A stretch of DNA of 64,000 nucleotides from Bacillota bacterium (GCA_023435895.1 JAEZLH010000027.1:124001-188000); one strand, 5' to 3'; numbered from the stretch's first letter, positions 35,503-44,645 are shown. The notes: generated by a model not told the origin, from the letters alone. Numbers and translations: made by a program.

Positions 35503-36828
35503 ATGAGCAGACCGATAGTAGCCATTGTTGGCAGACCAAATGTGGGAAAATCCACATTATTTAATTCGCTTGCGGGTGAACGTATATCAATCGTAAAAGA
35601 TTACCCGGGTGTAACAAGGGATCGAATTTATGCCGATGTCACATGGTTAAATACACAATTTACGATGATCGATACCGGTGGTATAGAACCGGACAGCAAG
35701 GATATGATGTTATCCTATATGAGAGAGCAGGCGCAGATTGCCATAGATACGGCCGATGTGATTATCTTTTTGGCTGATGTTAGACAGGGACTGGTGGATG
35801 CGGATTCTAAGGTAGCTGATATGTTAAGACGCTCCGGGAAGCCGGTTGTACTTGTAGTGAACAAGGTTGATAGTTTTGAAAAATTTATGGCGGATGTTTA
35901 CGAGTTTTACAACCTTGGAATTGGGGAGCCATTTCCGATTTCTGCATCCGGTAAACTTGGCTTCGGAGAAATGCTAGACGAAGTAGTAAAACACTTTACT
36001 AAAGGCACAACCGAGGAAGTAGAAGACGAAAGACCGAGAATTGCTATAGTTGGAAAGCCCAATGTAGGCAAATCCTCTATCATAAACAAATTATTGGGAC
36101 AAAACAGAGTGATTGTATCCGATATTGCCGGAACAACCCGTGATGCAATTGATACTCCCATTCGAAGAAACGGCAAAGAGTATGTTTTAATTGATACCGC
36201 CGGACTTCGGAGAAAGAGTAAAATCAAAGAGGAATTAGAACGCTTTAGTATTATTCGTACGGTTACTGCGGTGGAACGTGCCGACGTTGTCGTTCTTGTG
36301 ATTGATGCTAATGAGGGAATTACCGAGCAGGATGCTAAGATAGCAGGAATTGCACATGATAGGGGCAGAGGTGTTATCATTGTAGTAAATAAGTGGGACC
36401 TTGTGGAAAAGGACAACAAGACTGTCAAAGAATATACCAATAACGTAAGACAAACCTTGTCCTATATGCCTTACGCAGAGATCTTATTTATCTCAGCTGA
36501 AACAGGACAGAGAATGCATCGCTTGTTTGAATCCATTGAGGTGGTTATTCAAAATCAAAACTTAAGAATCGCAACCGGTGTACTGAATGAAATCCTTATG
36601 GAAGCAACCGCACTTCAGCAGCCGCCGTCGGATAAAGGAAAGCGCTTGAAGCTTTATTATATCACGCAGGTTTCTATTAAGCCGCCGACCTTCGTCATAT
36701 TTGTTAACAATAAGGAATTAATGCATTATTCCTATACCAGATATATTGAAAATAAGATTAGAGAGGCCTTTGGTTTCTCCGGTACTTCATTAAAGTTTAT
36801 AATCAGGGAACGAAAGGAGAACGAATAA
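35503..36828 (+). CDS. der: Ribosome biogenesis GTPase Der (EngA)
   Basis: Essential double GTPase for 50S assembly. Two P-loops are visible: GRPNVGKST near the N-terminus and GKPNVGKSS at about residue 185, each with its own DTGG or DTAG and NKVD/NKWD motifs. The C-terminal KH-like domain is complete. GGAGG is 6 nt before ATG 35503. plsY begins immediately after the stop codon, implying a shared operon. Confidence 0.96.
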   Translation: MSRPIVAIVGRPNVGKSTLFNSLAGERISIVKDYPGVTRDRIYADVTWLNTQFTMIDTGGIEPDSKDMMLSYMREQAQIAIDTADVIIFLADVRQGLVDADSKVADMLRRSGKPVVLVVNKVDSFEKFMADVYEFYNLGIGEPFPISASGKLGFGEMLDEVVKHFTKGTTEEVEDERPRIAIVGKPNVGKSSIINKLLGQNRVIVSDIAGTTRDAIDTPIRRNGKEYVLIDTAGLRRKSKIKEELERFSIIRTVTAVERADVVVLVIDANEGITEQDAKIAGIAHDRGRGVIIVVNKWDLVEKDNKTVKEYTNNVRQTLSYMPYAEILFISAETGQRMHRLFESIEVVIQNQNLRIATGVLNEILMEATALQQPPSDKGKRLKLYYITQVSIKPPTFVIFVNNKELMHYSYTRYIENKIREAFGFSGTSLKFIIRERKENE

Positions 36829-37455
36829 ATGCTTCTAAAAATCATTTTATGTTTGATTTTCGGATATTTATTTGGATGTTTTTCTACCGGTTACTTTATT
36901 GGCAAGATGAATAAGGTGGACATCAGAGATTATGGAAGTGGTAATGTAGGAACCACGAATGCCCTTCGTACACTTGGTGCAAAAGCAGGTGCGTTAACCT
37001 TGGTTGGAGATGCACTAAAGGCAGTCATTCCCATTGTTATTGTGAAGGTTTTTATTTTTCCAAAGGTTGATTATGTTCAGTTACTAGCTTTATATACCGG
37101 GCTTGGTGTGGTTCTCGGACACAATTATCCGGTATGGTTAAAATTTAAAGGAGGAAAGGGGATTGCGGCTACCGGAGGTGTTCTGGCAGCGTTTGATCCG
37201 CTTATTATTCCTATTGGCTTACCGATCTTTATTGTAATTGTGGCAATTACGAGATATGTATCCGTGGGCTCCATGTTTATTGCACTATTGTGTCCGGTAT
37301 GGATTATGATCAGATATCCAGGCCAGATACATATGCTAATTGTGGCATTGGTATTCATGACACTGGCATTTATCAAACACCGTACGAATATTGGGCGTTT
37401 AATGAATGGGACGGAGAATAAGATAGGGCACAAAGTAAAAGTAGAGAATAAATAA
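36829..37455 (+). CDS. plsY: Glycerol-3-phosphate acyltransferase PlsY
   Basis: Membrane enzyme transferring the acyl group of acyl-phosphate (made by PlsX) to glycerol 3-phosphate. Five hydrophobic helices and the family motifs DIRDYGSGNVGTTNALR, GHNYPVWLKFKGGKG and the conserved KHRTNIGRL are present; 208 residues. The start abuts the der stop codon, and AAAGGAG lies within the end of der. Confidence 0.95.
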   Translation: MLLKIILCLIFGYLFGCFSTGYFIGKMNKVDIRDYGSGNVGTTNALRTLGAKAGALTLVGDALKAVIPIVIVKVFIFPKVDYVQLLALYTGLGVVLGHNYPVWLKFKGGKGIAATGGVLAAFDPLIIPIGLPIFIVIVAITRYVSVGSMFIALLCPVWIMIRYPGQIHMLIVALVFMTLAFIKHRTNIGRLMNGTENKIGHKVKVENK

Positions 37456-37532
37456 TGCCATTTCAGTGAATTGATGGTATAATATATCATATCGATGCTT
37501 GAACAAACAGCTCAGATAATTGCGATAAAGGA

Positions 37533-37679
37533 TTACTTATATTATTGTATTTATATTGCACATAATATAAGTAAAATCGATCTTCACAATTAATAAGAAG
37601 ATTCGAGTATCAGAAGCACTGTCTAAACGGGTGATAACAATTTACGCAAAGCTTAGAATGGACTTTTGACACTCGAATC
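37533..37679. repeat. Two inverted repeats in the plsY-gpsA gap
   Basis: Repeat 1: TTACTTATATTAT (37533-37545) and ATAATATAAGTAA (37562-37574), perfect over 13 bp. Repeat 2: GATTCGAGTATCAGAAG (37600-37616) and CTTTTGACACTCGAATC (37663-37679), 15 of 17 positions pair. No T-run follows either. They may be structure in the RNA or protein-binding sites. Confidence 0.7.
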
Positions 37680-37711
37680 CTAACAAAAACTGCAACGTAA
37701 AAGGAGGAGCT

Positions 37712-38722
37712 ATGAGTAAGGTTAGCATATTGGGAGCCGGAACTTGGGGAACTGCACTTGCAATTTTATTAGCAAACAAAGGGAATGACGTAACAATCTG
37801 GACAAAGATTGAACATGAAGCAAAAGCATTGAGTGAGAATAGAACTGCAATTAAAAATTTGCCTGGAGCACAATTGCCGGAGCAGGTTAAAATTACATTG
37901 GATTTAGAAGAAGCCTGTACAGATCAGGATGTAATTGTTATGGCGGTTGCATCTCCTTATGTAAGAGCTACTGCACACATCGCCGCACCCTATATCAAAG
38001 AGGGACAAATTGTTGTTAATGTATCAAAGGGTATTGAGGATGGAACACTTCATACCTTATCAGAAGTAATCAAAGAAGAAATCCCTCAGGGTGATATCGC
38101 TGTTCTCTCTGGTCCCAGCCATGCGGAGGAGGTTAGCAGAGGAATTCCTACCACAATCGTAGTGGGAGCCGAAACGCAGCATACCGCAAAGCTAATTCAG
38201 GACACCTTTATGACTGATGTATTCAGAGTATATATCAGCCCTGATATTATCGGTATTGAACTTGGCGCTTCACTTAAAAATGTTATCGCTTTGGCAGCCG
38301 GAATTGTTGACGGACTTGGTTTTGGCGATAATACAAAGGCAGCACTTATGACCAGAGGAATTGCAGAAATCAGTCGTTTGGGAATGACCATGGGCGGAAA
38401 ACTGGAAACCTTTGCTGGGTTATCCGGAATCGGGGATCTCTTAGTAACCTGTACCAGTGTTCATAGTCGTAACTGGAGAGCAGGTAATCTAATGGGACAG
38501 GGCAAAACCATGGAAGAAGCTATGGAGGAAGTAAATCAGGTGGTTGAAGGTGTAAATTCTGCAAAAGCAGCAAGAGCGCTTGCAAGAAAGTACAATGTGG
38601 AAATGCCGATTGTAGAACAAATTAATATGGTTCTGTTTGAAGGTAAGACAACCAAGGAAGCTGTAGCAGATCTATTAATGAGAGATCGAACCATAGAACA
38701 TAACTCCCTTGATTGGGATTAA
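37712..38722 (+). CDS. gpsA: Glycerol-3-phosphate dehydrogenase [NAD(P)+]
   Basis: Reduces dihydroxyacetone phosphate to glycerol 3-phosphate, the acceptor used by PlsY and PgsA. Rossmann motif GAGTWGTALA (8-17), the NVSKGIE block and the catalytic-domain motif GIELGASLKNVIALAAGI are present; 336 residues. AAAGGAGG precedes the ATG. The order der-plsY-gpsA-(x)-spoIVA resembles Bacillus. Confidence 0.96.
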   Translation: MSKVSILGAGTWGTALAILLANKGNDVTIWTKIEHEAKALSENRTAIKNLPGAQLPEQVKITLDLEEACTDQDVIVMAVASPYVRATAHIAAPYIKEGQIVVNVSKGIEDGTLHTLSEVIKEEIPQGDIAVLSGPSHAEEVSRGIPTTIVVGAETQHTAKLIQDTFMTDVFRVYISPDIIGIELGASLKNVIALAAGIVDGLGFGDNTKAALMTRGIAEISRLGMTMGGKLETFAGLSGIGDLLVTCTSVHSRNWRAGNLMGQGKTMEEAMEEVNQVVEGVNSAKAARALARKYNVEMPIVEQINMVLFEGKTTKEAVADLLMRDRTIEHNSLDWD

Positions 38723-38733
38723 TTAGATAAGTA

Positions 38734-38762
38734 GGGCAGCTATGATTAAGTAGCTGCTCTCT
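38734..38762 (+). terminator. Candidate terminator after gpsA
   Basis: GGGCAGCTA pairs with TAGCTGCTC (9 bp with one G-U); the tail TCTTG is short, so efficiency is uncertain. Confidence 0.5.
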
Positions 38763-38810
38763 TGTCGTATAAAATAGAAAGTGAAACAAAACAAATTCAT
38801 TGTGTGACTT

Positions 38811-38843
38811 CGTATAATTAGAAATTGAATTATACGTTATAAT
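38811..38843 (+). promoter_or_regulatory. Palindrome and -10 box upstream of suhB
   Basis: CGTATAATT (38811-38819) and AATTATACG (38828-38836) are a perfect 9-bp inverted repeat, overlapped on the 3' side by TATAAT at 38838-38843. No convincing -35 is seen. It could be an operator over a promoter, or a leader hairpin. Confidence 0.4.
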
Positions 38844-38859
38844 ATTTCAGGAGGTAGGT

Positions 38860-39615
38860 ATGTTAACAACTATTCAAGAAATCGTAAGAGAAGCAGGAAA
38901 AATAGTTTTAAGCGCTAGAAACATTCACGAGGGAATTGAGAGCAAGCAGGGCAGAGCAAACTTTGTAACTCAATATGATGTGGAGGTACAAACCTTTCTG
39001 ATCAATGAACTGTCCAAGAAATTTCCTGAGGCAGGATTTATCGGGGAAGAGGGAGATAATGAAGAGGTAAAGTCAGATTATTGCTTTATTATTGATCCCA
39101 TTGACGGCACCACGAACTTTATCTATGACTATCATCACAGTGCAATATCTGTGGGATTGCAATATAAAGGAGAAATGATTCTTGGGGTAGTGTTCAATCC
39201 TTACTTGGATGAAATGTTCCATGCGGAGAAAGGAAAAGGAGCGTTCCTGAATGGAGGACCAATTAAGGTATTAGACGAAGGTCTAGCAGATGGAATTGTT
39301 GGATTTGGAACTGCCCCGTATTACAGGGATAAAGCAGATGAAACCTTTGAACTGGTAAGAAAACTCTTTGACAAATGCTTGGATATTCGTCGCTCCGGGT
39401 CAGCGGCTCTGGATTTATGCTATGTGGCAGCAGGACGTTTTGTTCTCTTTTGCGAAAAGGTAGTGTGTACTTGGGATTATGCAGCAGCTTCTTTAATTAT
39501 TACTGAGGCCGGCGGCAAAATATCAACCATTGAGGGAGAGAAAATGCCATTTTCCATACCCACGTCTGTTCTTGCGGCAGGCAGCAAGGCCTTCGAAGAG
39601 TTCTTTCAACTCTAA
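38860..39615 (+). CDS. suhB: Inositol monophosphatase family protein
   Basis: Mg2+/Li+-sensitive sugar phosphatase fold. Metal-binding motifs GEEGD (about 63-67), DPIDGTTNF (about 83-91) and WDYAAASLIITEAGG (about 206-220) are all intact; 251 residues. Substrate may be inositol phosphate, another sugar phosphate, or PAP; it cannot be told from sequence. CAGGAGG lies 5 nt before the ATG. The gene is followed by a long non-coding stretch. Confidence 0.88.
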   Translation: MLTTIQEIVREAGKIVLSARNIHEGIESKQGRANFVTQYDVEVQTFLINELSKKFPEAGFIGEEGDNEEVKSDYCFIIDPIDGTTNFIYDYHHSAISVGLQYKGEMILGVVFNPYLDEMFHAEKGKGAFLNGGPIKVLDEGLADGIVGFGTAPYYRDKADETFELVRKLFDKCLDIRRSGSAALDLCYVAAGRFVLFCEKVVCTWDYAAASLIITEAGGKISTIEGEKMPFSIPTSVLAAGSKAFEEFFQL

Positions 39616-39634
39616 TAGATGGAAAGTAGTATTA

Positions 39635-39830
39635 TGTTCACTCCATAGCCGAGGTTGAAAATATGATTTCGACAAATGTTTTCCGAATCGGAGCCTCTTT
39701 CGCTTAGTTGCATTACGTATCGGCACATAAAGCTCTAAAAAGCAGAGCCTAAATACCGACGAATGCAAATGCTCCTTGTGGAAATTATTTATCGGAATCA
39801 TTATGATAAGTTATGAAGAGGGAGTGAACA
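39635..39830. repeat. 196-bp MITE-like imperfect palindrome
   Basis: The ends TGTTCACTCC and GGAGTGAACA are perfect 10-bp terminal inverted repeats. Inside, ATGATTTCGACAAATGTTTTCC pairs imperfectly with the stretch at about 39780-39802, and GCATT...CGG...GCTCT pairs with a matching block around the centre near 39745. There is no ORF. A clear target-site duplication is not visible. It lies between suhB and a strong terminator. Confidence 0.65.
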
Positions 39831-39874
39831 ATAAAAAACATTAAACGGTAAAAAATAACTTTTTATGGTTGACT

Positions 39875-39936
39875 CCTTTGGTCTAATGCGTTAGAATTAT
39901 AATATAAATTCTAATACATTAGACCAAAGGTTTTTT
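39875..39936 (+). terminator. 24-bp hairpin terminator upstream of the M56 peptidase gene
   Basis: The arms at 39875-39898 (CCTTTGGTCTAATGCG...) and 39907-39930 pair over 24 positions with one mismatch and one G-U; the loop is 8 nt (ATAATATA) and six T follow. It should end transcription from suhB. The next 170 nt, up to the peptidase gene, are A/T-rich without a clear promoter. Confidence 0.85.
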
Positions 39937-40107
39937 GTTATTGGCAGCGTATTTTGTAAGATGGGGTTTTTGACATACGAATTAATCTTATTAGGGAAAG
40001 AGACTATTTCAAAATAAGGTTAGGTGCAATGTTTTGGTTATTTAAAAAATGGTGTAGGAGCATTATGTAAGAAGTAAAACAGAAGATAAATTATTAGGGG
40101 GCGAAGA

Positions 40108-42567
40108 ATGGAGACTTTTCTATTAAAGCTATGCAATATGAGCATCTCAGCAAGCTATTTGATTGTGGCAGTGATTATGGTACGAATATTATTAAAAAAG
40201 GTACCGAGGAAAATGATAGTACTTCTTTGGGGGTTAGTTGCCCTACGCTTGATGATCCCTTTCAGCTATGAGAGTATGATCAGTTTGATACCACAATCAA
40301 CATTGATAACGATGGATTCTCTGAAACAAGAACAACCACAAATTAATCAAAGCACAGCAGAAGAGAATTCATTGGAGAATCCAACAATAAAGCATCCTAA
40401 CAACCATTCGTCCTCGGTTTTACCCACGAAAAATAGCGCTATTGATAATTCTTCAGATGAGAAAGCGCATCAAACGATTACAGATAATCATGTTCTAAGT
40501 AGCATAAACATCCTATTTATTTTATGGATAATAGGTATGATTAGTTTAGTTGCATATGGAGCGTTCACAATAATAAAACTGAACTACTTGCTTTCAACTG
40601 CTATACCTATGTGTGATAATATATATTTTTGTGACAGAATATCAACCTCCTTTATATTTGGTGTATTAAGACCGAGAATTTATCTTCCGTATATAAAAGA
40701 GGATGGAGATCTTTACTTTATTATGGAGCATGAGAAAGCTCATATTCAAAGGAAGGATCATATTATAAAGGTATTAGGGTATGTACTATTAATTATATAT
40801 TGGTTTAATCCTTTGGTATGGTTAGGGTATACTTTGTTTTGCAGGGATATTGAATTAGCTTGTGATGAGAAAGTAATAAAAAACATGGGAGTTTTAGATC
40901 GTAAGTCTTATTCATCTACTCTTTTAACCTATTCAGTAAACCGGTACAGCGGACTGATTTATCCGCTGGCCTTTGGGGAAGTGGGGGTAAAACAAAGGGT
41001 GAAAAATATTCTTCACTACAAAAAACCCACCCTTTGGGTTGTACTTGTTGCCGTTATTATCATAATCACAATGGGCTTATGCTTTTTGTCCGATCCCATC
41101 CCAAAACAGAAAGAAATAAAGGGAAATTCCCAGGGAGACCATTCTAAAATCAGTATAACCCCATCCCCGGAACCCACCAAGAAGGTCATTAAGGAACCTA
41201 CGAATATTCCGGTAAAAATGTCTGCAGAGGAACAATTTTTAGAGGAAAATTATCCGTATCTGGAAGATGACTTCAAAACTTTGAATTCAGAAGCAGGTCA
41301 GAATGGGTTGATACGAAGTTATAAGATGGAAGATAATAAGCTCTATTATATATTTAAAAAGGATAATGTTACTTTGACCTTTCCAGATCAAGAAGGAGGG
41401 GAATATACCCTAGAGGTGGGGAGTAAGAAGGGAACCTATCATTGGCCTATTACGTATTATCCGGGATCAAAACAATGGTTTAAAGCAGAACTGATTGATG
41501 TGACAAAGGATGGAATCAAGGATCTTTGTGTGAGTCTCTATTTAGGAAGTGGCACAGGGGTGAATGTTTCTGGTCTGTATATTGTGAACTTAAGGAATAT
41601 GAAGGAAGTAAGATTATTGGATGTAGATAATAATCTAAGAATGGTGGATGCAAAGAAACTAAATCAGTTTTTAATCCAACAAAAAAAGAAATATGATTAT
41701 TTGGATTGGGTAACATCAACGCCGAAAACGAATTGGAACATAATGGATTTTAGTATAACGTCCAAAGGTGATATATCAATTGGGTTGGGAATATTCAAGG
41801 ATGATGGTATGGGTGATTACATGGGCATTCTATCCGGTAGCTATGAATATCAAAATGGCGAATTTGCTTTGAAGAATATTAAGTATGAGCCAGAACTCAT
41901 TGATATATATGATGGATATGAGCCGGAAATGAAAGATGTTGTAGAATATTATGGCAACGAAAACATTACTTCTCAAGAATATACCCTAATTGGGATACAG
42001 GAAATAAAACGAATTCTGAAGACTTCTCAACTTGGTGAAGGGAATATAATAATATATGAAGGAAATGATTTTAAGATATATGCAGGATATCAAATGAATA
42101 ACAAAATTTATAGGATGGATTTATTGGAGGATCCTAATCAATACAATCAGAAAATAATTAGGGATGGTTTTATCGATGAGTTTGTATTTCCGGATAGTAT
42201 TACAAAGTATTCCGATATTCTTGGGACAACAGGAGCGATATTAAAGGTTGGCCATGATGACTGGGAAAACTCCTATTATTATTATGACATAAACAACCAT
42301 AGACCTGTCAAATTAGTTAAAGTGACTTCTAGTTGGGATGCCATCGATTTGGATGAGAACGGAACAAAGGAATTGGTATCAAAGGATTATGATGGTGTCT
42401 ATAGCTATGCTTTCATTATTCATACAGTGAACGGACTCAAGGCAGTAGAAATTGATAAATACGGTCTTCATTATGATGCTGATCAAAAATGTTTTGTGAG
42501 GGATGAGGACAAGAAAAGATTTAAGTTTGACGGAAAGAGATTTTTGTTAATAGGCAAGAAAGGATAA
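40108..42567 (+). CDS. BlaR1-like M56 family membrane metallopeptidase with a large unknown C-terminal domain
   Basis: 819 residues. The N-terminal third is an M56 (BlaR1/MecR1) peptidase: transmembrane helices near 10-30, 35-52 and 135-160, and the zinc motif HEKAH at 208-212 with the downstream ELACDEKV. A further helix at about 308-328 ends the membrane part. The remaining 480 residues, presumably outside the cell, are not a penicillin-binding sensor; they contain DVTKDGIKDLCVSLYLG and DLDENGTKELV segments reminiscent of Ca2+-binding VCBS/FG-GAP-like repeats. GGGGG lies before the ATG. A BlaI/MecI repressor, the usual partner, is not adjacent. What it senses or cleaves is unknown. Confidence 0.8.
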   Translation: METFLLKLCNMSISASYLIVAVIMVRILLKKVPRKMIVLLWGLVALRLMIPFSYESMISLIPQSTLITMDSLKQEQPQINQSTAEENSLENPTIKHPNNHSSSVLPTKNSAIDNSSDEKAHQTITDNHVLSSINILFILWIIGMISLVAYGAFTIIKLNYLLSTAIPMCDNIYFCDRISTSFIFGVLRPRIYLPYIKEDGDLYFIMEHEKAHIQRKDHIIKVLGYVLLIIYWFNPLVWLGYTLFCRDIELACDEKVIKNMGVLDRKSYSSTLLTYSVNRYSGLIYPLAFGEVGVKQRVKNILHYKKPTLWVVLVAVIIIITMGLCFLSDPIPKQKEIKGNSQGDHSKISITPSPEPTKKVIKEPTNIPVKMSAEEQFLEENYPYLEDDFKTLNSEAGQNGLIRSYKMEDNKLYYIFKKDNVTLTFPDQEGGEYTLEVGSKKGTYHWPITYYPGSKQWFKAELIDVTKDGIKDLCVSLYLGSGTGVNVSGLYIVNLRNMKEVRLLDVDNNLRMVDAKKLNQFLIQQKKKYDYLDWVTSTPKTNWNIMDFSITSKGDISIGLGIFKDDGMGDYMGILSGSYEYQNGEFALKNIKYEPELIDIYDGYEPEMKDVVEYYGNENITSQEYTLIGIQEIKRILKTSQLGEGNIIIYEGNDFKIYAGYQMNNKIYRMDLLEDPNQYNQKIIRDGFIDEFVFPDSITKYSDILGTTGAILKVGHDDWENSYYYYDINNHRPVKLVKVTSSWDAIDLDENGTKELVSKDYDGVYSYAFIIHTVNGLKAVEIDKYGLHYDADQKCFVRDEDKKRFKFDGKRFLLIGKKG

Positions 42568-42597
42568 TTTTGATACATAAATCAATTAAAAATATAA

Positions 42598-42628
42598 CAA
42601 TTATTAAGTAGAATATAAAACATACTAT
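42598..42628 (+). promoter_or_regulatory. Candidate sigma-E (sporulation) promoter for spoIVA
   Basis: CATACTAT differs at one position from the sigma-E -10 consensus CATACAAT; ATTATT lies 15 nt further upstream as a possible -35. spoIVA is a sigma-E gene in Bacillus, which supports it. Confidence 0.5.
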
Positions 42629-42675
42629 GAAACTGCCCTGCATATCTTTAACTATAACCATAAGGAGGTTGCTAT

Positions 42676-44154
42676 ATGTTAGGGCAGTTTGATGTTTATA
42701 ATGATATTCAGGCTAGGACAGGCGGTGAAATATACATAGGTGTGGTGGGGCCGGTCAGAACAGGAAAATCTACCTTTATTAAGAGATTTATGGATCTCTT
42801 AGTTATACCAAGTATTGCGGATGTCCATAGCAAGGAAAGGGCAATTGATGAATTGCCACAGTCGGCAGCTGGTAAGATGATCATGACAACCGAGCCAAAG
42901 TTTATTCCTAAGGAAGCTGCTGAGATTACGTTTGACGATGATACAAAAGTAAAGATCCGTTTGATTGATTGCGTTGGCTACATGGTTGAAGGAGCTGCAG
43001 GTCATATTGAAGACCAGCATGAGAGAATGGTAAAAACACCTTGGTATGATTACGAAATTCCGTTTACCCAAGCCGCTGAACTTGGAACAAAGAAGGTTAT
43101 TAATGACCATTCTACGATTGGAATTGTTGTTACTGCGGATGGCAGCTTTGGCGAACTTCCAAGAGCCAGCTATAAAGCGCCGGAGGAGAAGACGATTCAT
43201 GAATTGAAGAATCTTGGAAAGCCGTTCATCGTGTTGTTAAACACAACAAAGCCGTATTCGGTGGAAACCATTAAGGCAGCAGAAGAAATGTCACAGGAAT
43301 ATGATGTTCCGGTTATGCCGGTAAATGCTGAGCAGCTTAAGAAGGATGATATCACCAAGATAATGGAGAATATCCTTTCTGTCTTCCCGGTTTCTGAGGT
43401 TGATTTCTATATGCCAAAATGGGCTGAGATGCTTCCTGCTGATCATTGGCTGAAGGTGGATTTAATTCAGGCAGTTAAGGAACTGTTTGATAACTTTACC
43501 CAGGTGAAGGATGCAAGAACCAATAATTTTGACACCAATAGCGAATACGTAAAGCGTTTTAAAGTCGACAATGTGGATATGCAGGACGGTACTGTTCGGG
43601 TGGACGTGGAATTTGATGATATGTATTATTATAAGATTTTAAGTGACCTGATTGGTGTTCCGATTACCGGAGAGTATCAGTTGATTTCTACGTTAAAGGA
43701 TCTTGCATCAAAGAAATCAGAATTCGAGAAGGTAGCTAATGCAACGGATCAGGTCAAGGCAAAAGGTTACGGAATTGTATGCCCGGTTAAGGAAGAAATA
43801 TCGATTGATGAACCGGAGATTATGAAGCATGGTAATAAATATGGTGTTAAAATTAAAGCCACAGCGCCATCTGTTCATATGATTAAAGCAGATATCCTTA
43901 CCGAAGTAGCGCCAATTGTAGGCTCGGAGGAGCAGGCAAAGGATTTGATTAATTACATCAATGAAAATGCGAAAGAGAATCCGGAAGGAATTTGGGAAAC
44001 AAATATTTTCGGAAAAACAGTTCGCCAGCTGGTGGATGACGGAATTAATGCGAAGATCAGTAAATTAACCGATGAAAGCCAATTAAAGCTTCAGGAGACA
44101 ATGCAACGAATTATTAATGACAGCAACGGAGGGCTCGTTTGCATTATTATTTAA
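42676..44154 (+). CDS. spoIVA: Stage IV sporulation protein A
   Basis: ATPase that polymerises on the forespore surface as the base of the spore coat. Walker A GPVRTGKST is at 25-33, and the N-terminus (FDVYNDIQARTGGEIYIGVV) and C-terminus (GGLVCIII) are nearly those of Bacillus SpoIVA; 492 residues is the standard length. AAGGAGG is 7 nt before the ATG. Its presence shows that the organism belongs to the endospore formers. The gene has its own promoter candidate and terminator. Confidence 0.97.
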   Translation: MLGQFDVYNDIQARTGGEIYIGVVGPVRTGKSTFIKRFMDLLVIPSIADVHSKERAIDELPQSAAGKMIMTTEPKFIPKEAAEITFDDDTKVKIRLIDCVGYMVEGAAGHIEDQHERMVKTPWYDYEIPFTQAAELGTKKVINDHSTIGIVVTADGSFGELPRASYKAPEEKTIHELKNLGKPFIVLLNTTKPYSVETIKAAEEMSQEYDVPVMPVNAEQLKKDDITKIMENILSVFPVSEVDFYMPKWAEMLPADHWLKVDLIQAVKELFDNFTQVKDARTNNFDTNSEYVKRFKVDNVDMQDGTVRVDVEFDDMYYYKILSDLIGVPITGEYQLISTLKDLASKKSEFEKVANATDQVKAKGYGIVCPVKEEISIDEPEIMKHGNKYGVKIKATAPSVHMIKADILTEVAPIVGSEEQAKDLINYINENAKENPEGIWETNIFGKTVRQLVDDGINAKISKLTDESQLKLQETMQRIINDSNGGLVCIII

Positions 44155-44168
44155 CAATCACATAAAAT

Positions 44169-44208
44169 GCTGCCCGGTGTTATCATAACCTCCCGCGGCA
44201 GCTTTAAC
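44169..44208 (+). terminator. spoIVA terminator
   Basis: GCTGCC plus CGG pairs with CCG plus GGCAGC (one bulge), with a second small stem GTTAT/ATAAC in the loop, then TTTAACTTTT. Confidence 0.7.
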
Positions 44209-44463
44209 TTTTAACATGGAAGTATGAGAAAAGGGAGCAGTTAAGATTTTTCTTATGAAGAGTATTTCTATAAGGACGGATTTTTTGCTTCAAAGGGGGA
44301 ACCATTTACCTCTTTGTGATAATCGGTTAAATAAATATTATGGTAATAAATTGGACAAGCCTGTTGAGGGTAAAAATCGTAGTATTTTGTGGATTTAACA
44401 AGAATAATCTCGACAGAAGTTAGAATTCATGATTTATTTGTACAATTCGCCATATTCTGAAAT
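44209..44463. other. Non-coding stretch between spoIVA and the NlpC/P60 gene
   Basis: Only a weak hairpin (CAAAG/CTTTG, about 44292-44317) is seen; no ORF or RNA gene. Confidence 0.4.
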
Positions 44464-44522
44464 AATTGTTACATAGAGTTGACATTATTTATAGGGTTTG
44501 TTATAATAATGACGTAACAATT
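44464..44522 (+). promoter_or_regulatory. Consensus promoter flanked by inverted repeats, NlpC/P60 gene
   Basis: TTGACA (44479-44484), 17 nt, TATAAT (44502-44507) is a perfect sigma-A consensus. AATTGTTAC (44464-44472) and GTAACAATT (44514-44522) are a perfect 9-bp inverted repeat placed on either side, the second at the expected transcription start. A further GTTACA lies at about 44544. This arrangement suggests repressor or activator half-sites. The leader is about 130 nt. Confidence 0.75.
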
Positions 44523-44645
44523 TTAATATTTATGTAATAATTATGTTACAAATATGAAAGAGCACATTACATCTTGTATACTTTTGATGACATATGGGAT
44601 GACATAATGTTCGAGCATTATCAAATATGATTTGGAGGACGTAAT

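Noticed and set aside
35907..36440. 177-codon open frame antisense to der
   Set aside because: Ser/Leu-rich shadow of the GTPase coding sequence.
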